A DNA stretch of 64,000 nt from Candidatus Leptofilum proximum (lineage in GTDB: Bacteria > Chloroflexota > Anaerolineae > Promineifilales > Promineifilaceae). Below, in pieces: positions 51,423-63,687 of the stretch. The first letter of the stretch is position 1, and every line of letters begins with the position of its first letter. The DNA lies in NCBI GenBank assembly GCA_016710325.1, contig JADJXK010000001.1, forward strand, positions 1,302,001 through 1,366,000, given 5' to 3'. Made by a program: the position numbers and the translations under genes. The notes beneath the pieces are model-generated. The model ran no database searches. It was given only the letters and a program-made list of their open reading frames with translations, and was not told the DNA's origin.

Positions 51423-51572
51423 CAGCATTAGTGAGCTACCTGGGGACAAAAAATCCCCCTCCCCATCAAAGGGGCACTGTCTTAAAAGGTGTTGGCGGCA
51501 CCAAAACAGTCTGAAAATGGTAGCTTGCTTATACAAATCAAGGCCAGGCGTTAAAACGCTTGGCCTTTTTTT
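51423..51572 (+). ncRNA. Structured small RNA, family unknown
   Basis: About 150 nt between a consensus promoter and an intrinsic terminator. Pairings: AGCTACC (51434-51440) with GGTAGCT (51519-51525) closes a multibranch loop; inside are GGGGA/TCCCC (51442-51458), CCCC/GGGG (51461-51474) and ACTGT/ACAGT (51476-51510) with an apical GGTG/CACC. The terminator stem AGGCCAGGCG../..CGCTTGGCCT is followed by seven T residues. No SRP, tmRNA, RNase P or 6S signature is visible. Confidence 0.65.
51541..51572 (+). terminator. Intrinsic terminator of the small RNA
   Basis: AGGCCAGGCG, loop TTAAAA, CGCTTGGCCT with one internal mismatch, then seven T residues. Confidence 0.9.
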
Positions 51573-51901
51573 ATGCTTGCTCTAAACGAGCAAAGACCTT
51601 ACGATGACCCGCATATCGCAGTGTCAAACGGCCGTTTCTACCCTCCATAATGTCCCTGAAAGGCAAAACTAACCTCATCACATCGCCTAACTCACAACTT
51701 TAAAACATTTGTGGGCGATCTGCTGCTTATTTGATATACATAATCCGTAAGTTAAGTCAGTCTATCAGAATTGATGACCTATGTCAACTAATCTATATGC
51801 TATAGATTGCAAAAAATGTAAGGTTATATGTCTAAAAAAGCTGCGAGCCTGCTATCTATCCCCCTCTTGACAACCATTTGCGACTTATATACCATATTGC
51901 A
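51573..51901 (+). promoter_or_regulatory. Upstream region of the ATPase gene: operator-like palindrome and leaderless promoter
   Basis: 329 bp with no ORF. AATCTATA-TGC-TATAGATT (51790-51808) is a perfect operator-like palindrome. TTGACA (51867-51872), 17 bases, TACCAT (51890-51895) would start transcription about seven bases later, at the A of ATG 51902, implying a leaderless mRNA; no Shine-Dalgarno is present, which agrees. GTTGCTC/GAGCAA hairpin words lie near 51577-51591, and one ACGGCCGT near 51630. Confidence 0.55.
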
Positions 51902-52780
51902 ATGAACGAAACGACTCCTTTTAACCTTGATTTCAACCAGTATTCACCGGATTGGGATAGGTTGGGTGTTGTTGTTCCCCCATTCACCATCGAAGCAGAC
52001 CCCAGATTTATGTACTTATCCACAGAGACCAGGCGCGCACTTTCCAAAGTGAGCTACATGGTGGAAGCGGGGCAGGGGGCTTCAGTTATCGTTGGCGAAA
52101 TTGGCACGGGGAAAACAACCCTCGCCTCCTGGTTTCACAGCCGCTATGATCGGCGACCTGATTTCACTGCGGCCAAAATCGATGAGGCGCCCAAGAAGAG
52201 CGGTCTGCTTCTCTTGCGGCGCATCGCCGCCGAGTTTGGGCTGCGCACCCGCCGTGCTACCGAAGATCAACTCAACGAATTTCGCGCCTTCCTGGTAGAG
52301 GAAAGTGAACGGGGCGTTTTGCCACTTATCATCATCGATGAGGCTCACGAGTTAAGCCACGAGCAGTTTGTTGAGCTGCGTCGGCTGCTCAATTTTAGAG
52401 ATCCGCGTGGCGGCAAGGCCTACCAACTCATTTTGCTAGGTCGCCCTGAACTAGACATCAACCTGCGTGAGTCCCCCGACTTCAATGATCGTGTCGCGAC
52501 TCGCTCATCGCTTGATCCGCTCACGCCAGACGACACCAAGTCTCTAATTGAATACCGGCTGCTGGCCGCTGGCCGCGACTCCAAGCAAAGCGTCTTGTTC
52601 AACGATGATGCTATCTTGCCCATTTGGCGAGAAACACGTGGTTATCCCAGAAGTATATGCCTGTTATGTTTGCACTTATGCCTAGAATTCTTAACCCATG
52701 ACAATCTCACTCAAATTGATGAGAAATTTGTCAAAGAATTTCTGGAAGTACACGATGATTATCGTCGAGCACCAGAATAA
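51902..52780 (+). CDS. AAA ATPase, ExeA/TniB/TnsC-like
   Basis: A 292-residue P-loop ATPase: Walker A GEIGTGKTTLA (residue ~75), Walker B LPLIIIDEAHELS (~150), sensor-like LILLGRPELD and arginine-rich RVATRSSLDPLTPDDTKSLIEYRL near the middle. This matches the AAA_22 group that includes ExeA (secretion) and TniB/TnsC (transposition target selection). No transposase or secretion gene is adjacent. ATG 51902 coincides with the predicted transcription start; the ORF to 51878 is less likely. GC is lower than in flanking genes and no ACGGCCGT occurs. The next gene starts nine bases after. Confidence 0.7.
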   Translation: MNETTPFNLDFNQYSPDWDRLGVVVPPFTIEADPRFMYLSTETRRALSKVSYMVEAGQGASVIVGEIGTGKTTLASWFHSRYDRRPDFTAAKIDEAPKKSGLLLLRRIAAEFGLRTRRATEDQLNEFRAFLVEESERGVLPLIIIDEAHELSHEQFVELRRLLNFRDPRGGKAYQLILLGRPELDINLRESPDFNDRVATRSSLDPLTPDDTKSLIEYRLLAAGRDSKQSVLFNDDAILPIWRETRGYPRSICLLCLHLCLEFLTHDNLTQIDEKFVKEFLEVHDDYRRAPE

Positions 52781-52789
52781 GCAGTTTGC

Positions 52790-53362
52790 ATGAGCAAAAA
52801 AAAAGAGAAACCAGATCATGAGGCAGCCCAGCGCCCCAGCACTTTAGCTGCGCTGCTAAGAGAAAAACCGAAACGGGGACGGCCGTCGCACAACGTCAGT
52901 CGTCAAAATGTATACGTCGCCCTAGCAAAGTCACAAAAAAAGCAAATGAAGCAGCTGGCCGGATTACTTGCCGAAGAAATCGGCCGTGCCGACGTTCCGG
53001 ATCTCAGCATTTCCGTACTTTCGGCTCGCCTCGAAGCTTTACGCCGGGCCGTCGCCGATCGCAACCGCGAAATGCCAGAAGGCATCACCGACATAGAGTC
53101 ACTCTATCTGCTGTGGGATTTGCCTTTACCGACAGCCAGCGAAAAAGATCCGAGCTGGACTTCAATCCGGGTTTCGCCCCAGCAAGTAATTGAGTTAGGT
53201 CGAGCTCATGGCACGCTAAATGCTGTTTTTGGTGCTAATCGAAGCCAAACATTCAGTTTAGCCCTTTCGCTGCTGGAGCAGCTTATAGAAGATCATCCAC
53301 TTATTCAGCAATACACCACAGTTGAAGAATTGCGCAAGTACATCATTGAGTTGTATTCGTAG
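52790..53362 (+). CDS. Basic hypothetical protein with AT-hook-like motif, partner of the ATPase
   Basis: A 190-residue protein: a Lys-rich N-terminus with EKPKRGRPSHN (AT-hook-like Arg-Gly-Arg-Pro), a helical region (QKKQMKQLAGLLAEEIGRADVPDLSISVLSARLEALRRAVADRN) and a C-terminal helical domain (PQQVIELGRAHGTLNAVFGANRSQTFSLALSLLEQLIEDH). No family recognised. Nine bases after the ATPase gene, so probably one operon. DNA binding is suggested by the hook-like motif. It carries one ACGGCCGT. Confidence 0.55.
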   Translation: MSKKKEKPDHEAAQRPSTLAALLREKPKRGRPSHNVSRQNVYVALAKSQKKQMKQLAGLLAEEIGRADVPDLSISVLSARLEALRRAVADRNREMPEGITDIESLYLLWDLPLPTASEKDPSWTSIRVSPQQVIELGRAHGTLNAVFGANRSQTFSLALSLLEQLIEDHPLIQQYTTVEELRKYIIELYS

Positions 53363-53987
53363 TGAAGTGCTTGCTCGGTGAGTTGCTAAGTGAGTAGGAT
53401 GATTATTGACGCCAACTTACAAAGACCAAACGAGCCGTAATAATCGAGCAAAGATTCACCAAAGTGGCACCAACGCAAAAGTAGGCGAAAGTCAGTCTAT
53501 ATAATAAGGTATAACGCGAAAGAAGGAAGCGGGAATCCCTCGTGAACCCCTGTAGAAAGTATCGGCAAAAATTAGGCAAATTGAAAATCAATCGCAAATT
53601 GCCTTGACACTGCCTAAAGGCACCGTTATAATCCCGCCTCGTTGATGTGACACGGAAAAATAAAAAAGTGAACATCAAATGAGTTTTGAAAATCCTCTTG
53701 ACAGCAATTGAGCAGTATGGTAAACTACCACGCTGTTGAGAGAAAAGATGTCGTTGCAAAAAGCAAAACATCAATCACAAATTAAATCCAACATAAGAGC
53801 ATAGAGAAGAAGTAGCAAGTAAAACGAAGCGGCTCACTCAGAGTCGTTTTTTGTTCTCTGTCTCGAAAACCAGTTGGGATTTTTTAGAACCTTGACAATT
53901 GAAGAGTGATGAAAACAAGACAGTAAAGCTTGGGTTCTCGAGTCATATGAAAGTAGTTCCGTGGTAATACCACGGATGCAAATTCTC
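53363..53987 (+). promoter_or_regulatory. rRNA operon promoter region and leader
   Basis: Tandem consensus promoters: P1 TTGACA (53604-53609), 17 bases, TATAAT (53627-53632); P2 TTGACA (53698-53703), 17 bases, TAAACT (53721-53726). Downstream 53881-53927 is the 5' arm of the 16S processing stem (partner 55569-55616), and TCCGTGGT-AAT-ACCACGGA (53958-53976) is a leader hairpin just before 16S. No gene in 53363-53600. Confidence 0.85.
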
Positions 53988-55492
<1,505 letters not shown>

Positions 55493-55568
55493 AGGAGCTT
55501 TTGTAAGGCTGAAAAGCTTTGCATACTCCAGGTCAAACATCATAGTGTAAACTGTGGTGTCCCTTGTT

Positions 55569-55616
55569 TTACTGATTGTTTTTATCACTCTTCAGTTGTT
55601 AAGGTTAACTAAAAAG
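55569..55616 (+). other. 16S processing stem, 3' arm
   Basis: Complementary to 53881-53927 over about 45 bases with a few mismatches, forming the long duplex that encloses 16S and is cut by RNase III in other bacteria. Confidence 0.8.
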
Positions 55617-55660
55617 TGCTGTTTAGCAGCTGCTTGATAGCCATGCAGATTAATAACTAA

Positions 55661-55734
55661 GGGCCTGTAGCTCAGCTGGTTAGAGCGTTCCTCTGATAAG
55701 GGAGAGGTCGTTGGTTCGAGTCCAACCAGGCCCA
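55661..55734 (+). tRNA. tRNA-Ile (GAT)
   Basis: GGGCCTG acceptor arm pairs with CAGGCCC; anticodon GAT at 55695-55697; T-loop TTCGAGTCC. The CCA end is not fully encoded (CCT follows). Standard spacer tRNA. Confidence 0.97.
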
Positions 55735-55743
55735 CCTGATTAA

Positions 55744-55816
55744 GGGGATGTAGCTCAGTTGGGAGAGCGCCGCCTTTGCACGGCGGAGGTCAGGAGTTCG
55801 AGCCTCCTCATCTCCA
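55744..55816 (+). tRNA. tRNA-Ala (TGC)
   Basis: GGGGATG pairs with CATCTCC; anticodon TGC at 55777-55779; T-loop TTCGAGCCT. CCA not encoded. Nine bases after tRNA-Ile. Confidence 0.97.
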
Positions 55817-55913
55817 TGTTTGAGAAGTTAGTAATCATAAGGTTTTTACCAATCTTGATTAAACGGTTTTTCGGATTTCTAAGATAGTTATTTAGTCGCC
55901 TTCTTACTTTGTG

Positions 55914-55940
55914 AAGTCCGGCTAAATGCTGGACTTTTTT
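55914..55940 (+). terminator. Terminator-like hairpin inside the rRNA spacer
   Basis: AAGTCCGGC, loop TAAAT, GCTGGACTT, then TTTT and CTTT: a 9-bp stem with one G-U pair and a T-run. It lies between tRNA-Ala and 23S within the operon. Confidence 0.65.
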
Positions 55941-55957
55941 CTTTAATAAACAAGTGT

Positions 55958-56041
55958 AAGTGGTTGGTTTTTGAGAATAACGTGGTTGTTCTTAAAAACC
56001 AGTTACTTATCAAAGTAACTAGATAGTTTGTATAAACTATC
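55958..56041 (+). other. Structured spacer upstream of 23S
   Basis: Arm 55958-55977 pairs with 55989-56008 over ~18 of 20 positions, followed by GATAGTTT-GTAT-AAACTATC (56022-56041). They probably shape processing of the spacer RNA. Confidence 0.65.
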
Positions 56042-56049
56042 GCTCGTTA

Positions 56050-56132
56050 ATAACTGAATAGTAATCGCAAAATTTCTGCAAATGTGCATTGAAACAAGAA
56101 ACGTACGTGAGAAAGTCGAATTCTCCGTATCA
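56050..56132 (+). other. 23S processing stem, 5' arm
   Basis: Complementary (with bulges) to 59098-59168 downstream of 23S; for example GAATTCTCCGTATCA pairs with TGATACGGAGAATTC. Encloses 23S for RNase III-type processing. Confidence 0.8.
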
Positions 56133-56134
56133 TG

Positions 56135-59094
<2,960 letters not shown>

Positions 59095-59197
59095 ACTTGA
59101 TACGGAGAATTCGGTTTTCTGACGTGAATGCAAATTTTGCAGTGATGGAAACGATTACTATTTAGTTCTTAGACGATCTTACTTGTTTATAAGAAGG

Positions 59198-59319
59198 TCT
59201 CTTGGTGATTTGAGCGGCGAAGGTACACCCGGTCCCATCCCGAACCCGGAAGTTAAGCTCGCTAGCGCTGATGGTACTTGGGGGGCGACCCCCTGGGAGA
59301 GTAAGTCATTGCCAAGAGG
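59198..59319 (+). rRNA. rrf: 5S ribosomal RNA
   Basis: About 120 nt: CTCTTGG at the start pairs with CCAAGAG at the end, with CCATCCCGAACCCGGAAGTTAAGC in the middle (quoted in parts: CCATCCCGAACCC, GGAAGTTAAGC). The terminal helix followed by CTTTTTATTTTTC probably also ends transcription of the operon. Confidence 0.95.
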
Positions 59320-59383
59320 CCTTTTTATTTTTCTTCCCGCGTTTTCTTCTTTTTGTTCCCCTTTTTAATCCAGGTCAGTTTTG

Positions 59384-60682
59384 ATGCACGAATATATCTG
59401 GCTGCTCAGGCACAATAAGGATTATCGCTTTTTGTGGTTGGGCAATGTGGTGTCTCAGCTGGGTGATTGGTTTAATCTGATTGCAGCGGCCGAGTTGATA
59501 ACTGAGTTGAGTAGTTCAGGGGTAGCGATTAGCTACCTTTTTTTGGCTCGGTTTTTGCCACTGTTTTTGTTTAGTCCCCTGGCCGGTGTATTGGCCGATC
59601 GCTATGACCGCCGTACCTTGATGGTGATTTCTGACGTGCTGCGGGCTGTGGTAGTGATAGGTTTTCTGGTTGTGGGGGTAACGGGGCAAATCTGGCTGTT
59701 TTATCTGTTGACCGTTGCGCAGTTTGCGTTGAGTGCATTGTTTACACCAGCGCGTTCGGCCGTTGTGGCGATGGTGGTGGATCGCAAGGAACTGGTGACG
59801 GCCAATGCTTTGGACAGCTTTACCTGGAGCACGATGCTGGCGCTGGGAGCACTGCTGGGTGGAGTCGTTGCGGCCGTTTTCGGGGCAGAAACCGCTTTTG
59901 TGCTGGATGCGCTCACTTTTTTGCTCTCGGCCTGGTTTATCAGCCGGGTGGTGTTGAAAAAGCGAGCGGCGGAAGCTGAAAGCCAGGGTGGGTGGCTGGA
60001 TTTTATGGATGGCTTCCGCTATTTGTGGGCACGGCCGTATCTCCTCATCCTCAGCCTGATCAAAGCAACCGGATCGCTGGTGTGGGGGGCAGTAAACGTC
60101 CTGGAAATTAGTTTTGCCGACCTCGTGTTTCCCTTTACCAAATTTCCCTTGGCTGCGGCCCTGCGTATTGAGGATGGAGGCACGGCCTCCCTCGGTATTA
60201 TTTATGTGGTGAGCGGTCTGGGAACGGGCCTGGGCCCACTTTTCATGCGGCGGGCTTTAGGCAGCAAGCCGCCCCGCCTGATTTTAGGAGCGACAATTGG
60301 CATGGTGCTTGTTTCAGTGGGCATCTGGGGACTGGCAGCAGCGCCGACGTTTGGGCTGTTTTTGCTGGCCACCTTTGTGCGGACGGTGGGCAGCGGCACG
60401 ATTTGGGTGTTTTCGGCCGTTTTGCTGCAAATTGTGGTGCCAGATCGTTACCGGGGGCGTGTATTTGCCTTTGAGTTTGCTATGCTCACGCTGACGCAGT
60501 CGGTTTCGATACTGTTGGCCGGGGTGCTGCAAGATTCACCACAGTGGGGTATACAGCCAACGGCGTTGGCCTTTTCGGGCGTGGGCGCCTTGTTCTCGTT
60601 GGTTTGGATTACTTTTTACAGCTGGTCGCGCCGCAATTCTACAAACGAGCGCGTGCAGGCGTTTTGGTACGCGAGTGACTGA
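59384..60682 (+). CDS. MFS transporter (MFS_3 / macrolide-efflux-like)
   Basis: A 432-residue transporter with 11-12 hydrophobic segments and the motif-A loop LADRYDRRTLMVISDVLRA after helix 2. The opening HNKDYRFLWLGNVVSQLGDWF is characteristic of the enterobactin-exporter/macrolide-efflux branch. Efflux of a small molecule is expected; the substrate is unknown. ATG 59384 (a TTG lies one codon before). It begins 65 bases after 5S, with AATCCAGGTCAG as a weak ribosome site. Confidence 0.85.
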   Translation: MHEYIWLLRHNKDYRFLWLGNVVSQLGDWFNLIAAAELITELSSSGVAISYLFLARFLPLFLFSPLAGVLADRYDRRTLMVISDVLRAVVVIGFLVVGVTGQIWLFYLLTVAQFALSALFTPARSAVVAMVVDRKELVTANALDSFTWSTMLALGALLGGVVAAVFGAETAFVLDALTFLLSAWFISRVVLKKRAAEAESQGGWLDFMDGFRYLWARPYLLILSLIKATGSLVWGAVNVLEISFADLVFPFTKFPLAAALRIEDGGTASLGIIYVVSGLGTGLGPLFMRRALGSKPPRLILGATIGMVLVSVGIWGLAAAPTFGLFLLATFVRTVGSGTIWVFSAVLLQIVVPDRYRGRVFAFEFAMLTLTQSVSILLAGVLQDSPQWGIQPTALAFSGVGALFSLVWITFYSWSRRNSTNERVQAFWYASD

Positions 60683-61135
60683 TTACAGTTCCTTCTCAAA
60701 ATGGGTATCGCCATCGCGATGCTTAACAATGCGGTAACCGTTAGCCTGGTAGAAGGCGACCACTTCCTGCCAGGTTTCGGTAGTTTCCAGGACCAGTTTG
60801 CGGAATTGGCGCTTTACGGCCGTTTCCTCCAATTCCCACAAAATTCGCTGGCCAATTCCCTGGCGACGGTTTGTCTTGTTCACAGACATGCGCACGATAC
60901 GGCCGTATCCCGCCCCCATATCTTCCGTTACCAAAGCCCCACATCCCACAATCTTATCCCCTTGAAAGGCCAGCAAGAATGTTTCTCCGGCATAGCTGTG
61001 GGCAATGTCGTTTAGGTCGGGATTGAGGGAGAGATCCAGGGTTCCCCAATGATCGGCCAATCCGGCCAGGATGAGCTTCTTAACTTCATCTTGATGCCGG
61101 GGATGGAACGGCCGTATTTCAATCGTATCTACCAT
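60683..61135 (-). CDS. GNAT family N-acetyltransferase
   Basis: A 150-residue acetyltransferase: IEIRPFHPRHQDEVKKLIL at the start, IVGCGALV, the acetyl-CoA loop VNKTNRRQGIGQRILWEL and VLETTETWQEVVAFYQANGYRIV. Single GNAT domain; substrate unknown. Start at 61135 (MVDTIEI) fits the fold; the ORF could extend to 61192. Converges on the MFS gene with no gap. Confidence 0.88.
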   Translation of the reverse strand: MVDTIEIRPFHPRHQDEVKKLILAGLADHWGTLDLSLNPDLNDIAHSYAGETFLLAFQGDKIVGCGALVTEDMGAGYGRIVRMSVNKTNRRQGIGQRILWELEETAVKRQFRKLVLETTETWQEVVAFYQANGYRIVKHRDGDTHFEKEL

Positions 61136-61300
61136 GCCGCAATTATCCCATTTTGATGACTCTAAACCAACTTGGCTGGATTTCATACCCAAGATATGCC
61201 CTCCGTCTATACCCCTGTTTATGGAGAATGCCGTGCTGTTTGATTAGGATAAGAGTGGTAGAGGAACAAAAGTCGGCGACTATAAAATTAAGGTAAAGGT

Positions 61301-62533
61301 ATGGACTCTTTTAGATTTGTCATTCTTGGCGGGGGAGTAGTGGCGGGATATGCTGCCCAGGAATTTGCCCGCTGTGGCATTCCGGCAGGCGAGCTGTGTA
61401 TTGTCTCTAATGAAAAGACGCTGCCTTACGACCGGCCCCCGCTTTCGAAGGATTACCTGGCTAACGAGAAGACAACGGAAGAGATATTGATCAACGAGCC
61501 TGGTTTTTATGAAGCAAATGGCATTGAAGTGCGGTTGGATACGGCCGTTACCCGCGTCGATTTAGACAACAAGAAGCTGTACGCCAATGGGGACACGATC
61601 ACCTACGAAAAACTGCTGATTGCCACAGGTTCGCGGCCTCGTACTTTGGATCTGCCAGGTCACGAGCTCGACAATATTTTCTATCTGCGCCACATCAACG
61701 ATGCTCGGGCGATCCGGCAAAAGGCGCAGCAGGCTAAACAGGCTGTGGTGATTGGCGGCAGCTTTATTGGCATGGAAGCCACGGCCGTCTTGCAAAGTAA
61801 TGGCGTCGATACCACGCTGGTTTTCCCGGAAGAGTGTGTCTGGCAGGCCTTTTTTACGCCGAAGATGTCCCATTTCTTCGAAAGTTACTACCGCGATCGC
61901 GGGGTGACGATACTTTCACAGGAGAAAGTGAAGGCGTTTGTGGGCAACGGCCGTGTGCAAAAAGTGATCACCGAGTCTGGCAAGGAACTGCCCGCTGACA
62001 TCGTTGTGGCGGGCATTGGCGTGGTGCCCAACAAAGAGCTGTTTGCCGACTGCGGCCTGCAGATCGCCGACGAAGGCGTTGTGGTCAACCGATTTCTGGA
62101 AACGAACTTTCCCAGTGTGGTGGCTGCTGGGGACATTACCTTCTACGAAGACGTTGTTTATGACAAACAGCTGCACATCGAGCACTGGGATAATGCCGTC
62201 CAGCAGGGCAAACACGCAGCTCGCGTGATGCTGGGCGAGATCCAGCCCTATACACACGTTCCGTATTTTTTCTCGGATGTGTTTGATCTCTCTTACGAAT
62301 TTTGGGGTGATCCGTCCGGTGCGGCGCAAACGGTGCATCGCGGTGAGGTAGAAGACGGCCGTTTCAGCGTGTGGTGGCTGGCGGAAGACGGCCGTTTGCT
62401 GGCGGCATTTGTCATGAACCGGCCCGATGAAGAGCGCGAAATGGCGCCGCAGTGGATTCAAGCTGGCAAAAAAATGACTACAGAATGGTTAAAAGAAACC
62501 AAAAATTTTGAGGCTGAGTCAGAGAAGACCTAA
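61301..62533 (+). CDS. FAD-dependent NAD(P)H oxidoreductase (ferredoxin-reductase / MDHAR-like)
   Basis: A 410-residue pyridine-nucleotide-disulfide-type flavoprotein without the redox-active Cys pair. FAD site FVILGGGVVAGYAAQEF (residues 7-23), PYDRPPLSK, LLIATGSRPRTLDLPG, NAD(P)H site AVVIGGSFIGMEAT and VVAAGDITFYEDVVYDK, then a C-terminal dimer domain (IEHWDNAVQQGKHAARVMLG). Architecture matches ferredoxin reductases and monodehydroascorbate reductase-like enzymes. Electron acceptor unknown; no ferredoxin or Rieske gene adjacent. Confidence 0.85.
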   Translation: MDSFRFVILGGGVVAGYAAQEFARCGIPAGELCIVSNEKTLPYDRPPLSKDYLANEKTTEEILINEPGFYEANGIEVRLDTAVTRVDLDNKKLYANGDTITYEKLLIATGSRPRTLDLPGHELDNIFYLRHINDARAIRQKAQQAKQAVVIGGSFIGMEATAVLQSNGVDTTLVFPEECVWQAFFTPKMSHFFESYYRDRGVTILSQEKVKAFVGNGRVQKVITESGKELPADIVVAGIGVVPNKELFADCGLQIADEGVVVNRFLETNFPSVVAAGDITFYEDVVYDKQLHIEHWDNAVQQGKHAARVMLGEIQPYTHVPYFFSDVFDLSYEFWGDPSGAAQTVHRGEVEDGRFSVWWLAEDGRLLAAFVMNRPDEEREMAPQWIQAGKKMTTEWLKETKNFEAESEKT

Positions 62534-62565
62534 CAGTCGCCTTACCTCGGCCAAAGGAGCAAATC

Positions 62566-63054
62566 ATGTCTACAAATCCTCCAACAAGAGTAAATCCATC
62601 AACACAAGAAGTGAAGCATCATCTTGACCAGTGGGAGATCGGTATTGGTCGGCTGGAAGATGAGATTCACCGTCTCAACCAGGAATCGCAGCGACAATAT
62701 GTTGACCAAGTTGCGGTCATGCGGCAGCATCTGAAGGAACTGCGCCTTCGCTTGCAGGCCCTTGAGGCAGGGGAACCCCGGGAATGGCGCGAAAGTCGCC
62801 CCGCGTACTACGAGCGCCTGGGGCGCTTCCGCCTGGTCTTTATACAAACAGCCAACAGGATGAAGCAGGAAGAACAGGCGGGCCTGGGCTGGCTTCAAGG
62901 CTTCACCGATGAACGGACCCATGAGTCGGCCGGTTGGACGGAAGGTATAGGTGAGGAGCCGGAGGGCTCGGCTGGTTGGACGGAAGGTATGGGCCACCAT
63001 CCTGAGGGTTCAGAAGGTTGGACCGAAGGGTATGACGAAGTGAACAAAGATTAA
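62566..63054 (+). CDS. Coiled-coil protein with C-terminal WTEG repeats
   Basis: A 162-residue soluble protein. Residues ~15-75 are a charged coiled coil (VKHHLDQWEIGIGRLEDEI, QVAVMRQHLKELRLRLQALEAG), a middle helix follows, and the last ~45 residues contain three near-copies of a unit E-S/G-A-G-W-T-E-G-x-G/Y (ESAGWTEGIGEEPEGSAGWT split here from EGMGHHPEGSEGWTEG). CAAAGGAGCAAATC precedes the ATG. No family recognised. It follows the flavoprotein gene by 32 bases, so a joint operon is likely. Confidence 0.6.
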   Translation: MSTNPPTRVNPSTQEVKHHLDQWEIGIGRLEDEIHRLNQESQRQYVDQVAVMRQHLKELRLRLQALEAGEPREWRESRPAYYERLGRFRLVFIQTANRMKQEEQAGLGWLQGFTDERTHESAGWTEGIGEEPEGSAGWTEGMGHHPEGSEGWTEGYDEVNKD

Positions 63055-63090
63055 GGCTGTTCCACCGTGCTGAATAATTTCCCCTGACGT

Positions 63091-63130
63091 GGCGGCCGGT
63101 TAAGAGAAATCTTGCCGACCGCCTTTTTTG
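63091..63130 (+). terminator. Rho-independent terminator after the WTEG gene
   Basis: GGCGGCCGG (63091-63099), loop, CCGACCGCC with one mismatch, then six T residues. Confidence 0.85.
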
Positions 63131-63284
63131 TTGTGGCAGCAAAGCTGTGTTTCAACTTGCCCTTTAATTGATAGAGTAAGTCGTCATTTGTATACTTGGA
63201 CAGTCGTGAAAACTGTGCCAGGCAACGGCCGTTTTCTTCACTCACAAATTCCAGTCAAACAAGCGTCATGAAAAAGGACAACCA
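63131..63284. other. Spacer, 154 bp
   Basis: Contains one ACGGCCGT (near 63227) and AAAAAGGACAACC as ribosome site for the next ORF. Nothing else seen. Confidence 0.5.
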
Positions 63285-63584
63285 ATGAAACGTGCTGCGG
63301 CGATGGATGGATTACTGGTTTTTGATGGGGCCGTAACGGCCGTTTGCAGCCGCTTCACCAATAACACCGGCAGCGGTGTTTTTGTCTCAAGCTCGGGACA
63401 GCTAACGGTGCAAATCAGCAGTTGGGCGCTGATGGGTAACGGCAACGCCACCGGCCCGGCCGGAATTGGCCCCGGCAGCGGCGATGCGGCGCTGGGCAAC
63501 GTGCTTTTTGCTCCCTGGCTGGATGAAGATGCATGCACAACGGTGAGCTATCAGTTATATTTGCCCTATGTGTTAACACCTTGA
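63285..63584 (+). pseudogene. C-terminal fragment of a secreted right-handed beta-helix protein
   Basis: A 99-residue ORF: LLVFDGAVTAVCSRFTNNTGSGVFVSSSGQLTVQIS looks like rungs of a parallel beta-helix, and the end QLYLPYVLTP resembles the Tyr-Leu-Pro terminal motif common on Chloroflexota surface proteins. There is no signal peptide, and the MKRAAAMDG start is short. I read it as the surviving tail of a larger secreted protein, or a recent fragment with a new start; AAAAAGGACAACC before the ATG could let it be expressed. Confidence 0.5.
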
Positions 63585-63614
63585 AATTGTGGTTCGTATA
63601 GCCACTAGAAGTGG

Positions 63615-63656
63615 TTGAGTAATTGGGTAGCTGCGAGCAATTACCCAATTACTCAA
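63615..63656. repeat. Inverted repeat with 15-bp perfect arms
   Basis: TTGAGTAATTGGGTA (63615-63629) pairs with TACCCAATTACTCAA (63642-63656); a further CAATTGCCCAAT word follows. It belongs to the same class of word-made intergenic hairpins. Confidence 0.85.
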
Positions 63657-63687
63657 TTGCCCAATCCAGGTCTTTTTTCGGTAAACC

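Noticed and set aside
51902..53362. Complete Tn7-like transposon
   Set aside because: No transposase, no terminal repeats and no TniQ-type gene seen; only a TniB/TnsC-like ATPase.
53892..53920. Third rRNA promoter at TTGACA 53892
   Set aside because: No -10 at the right spacing, and the sequence is accounted for as the 16S processing stem.
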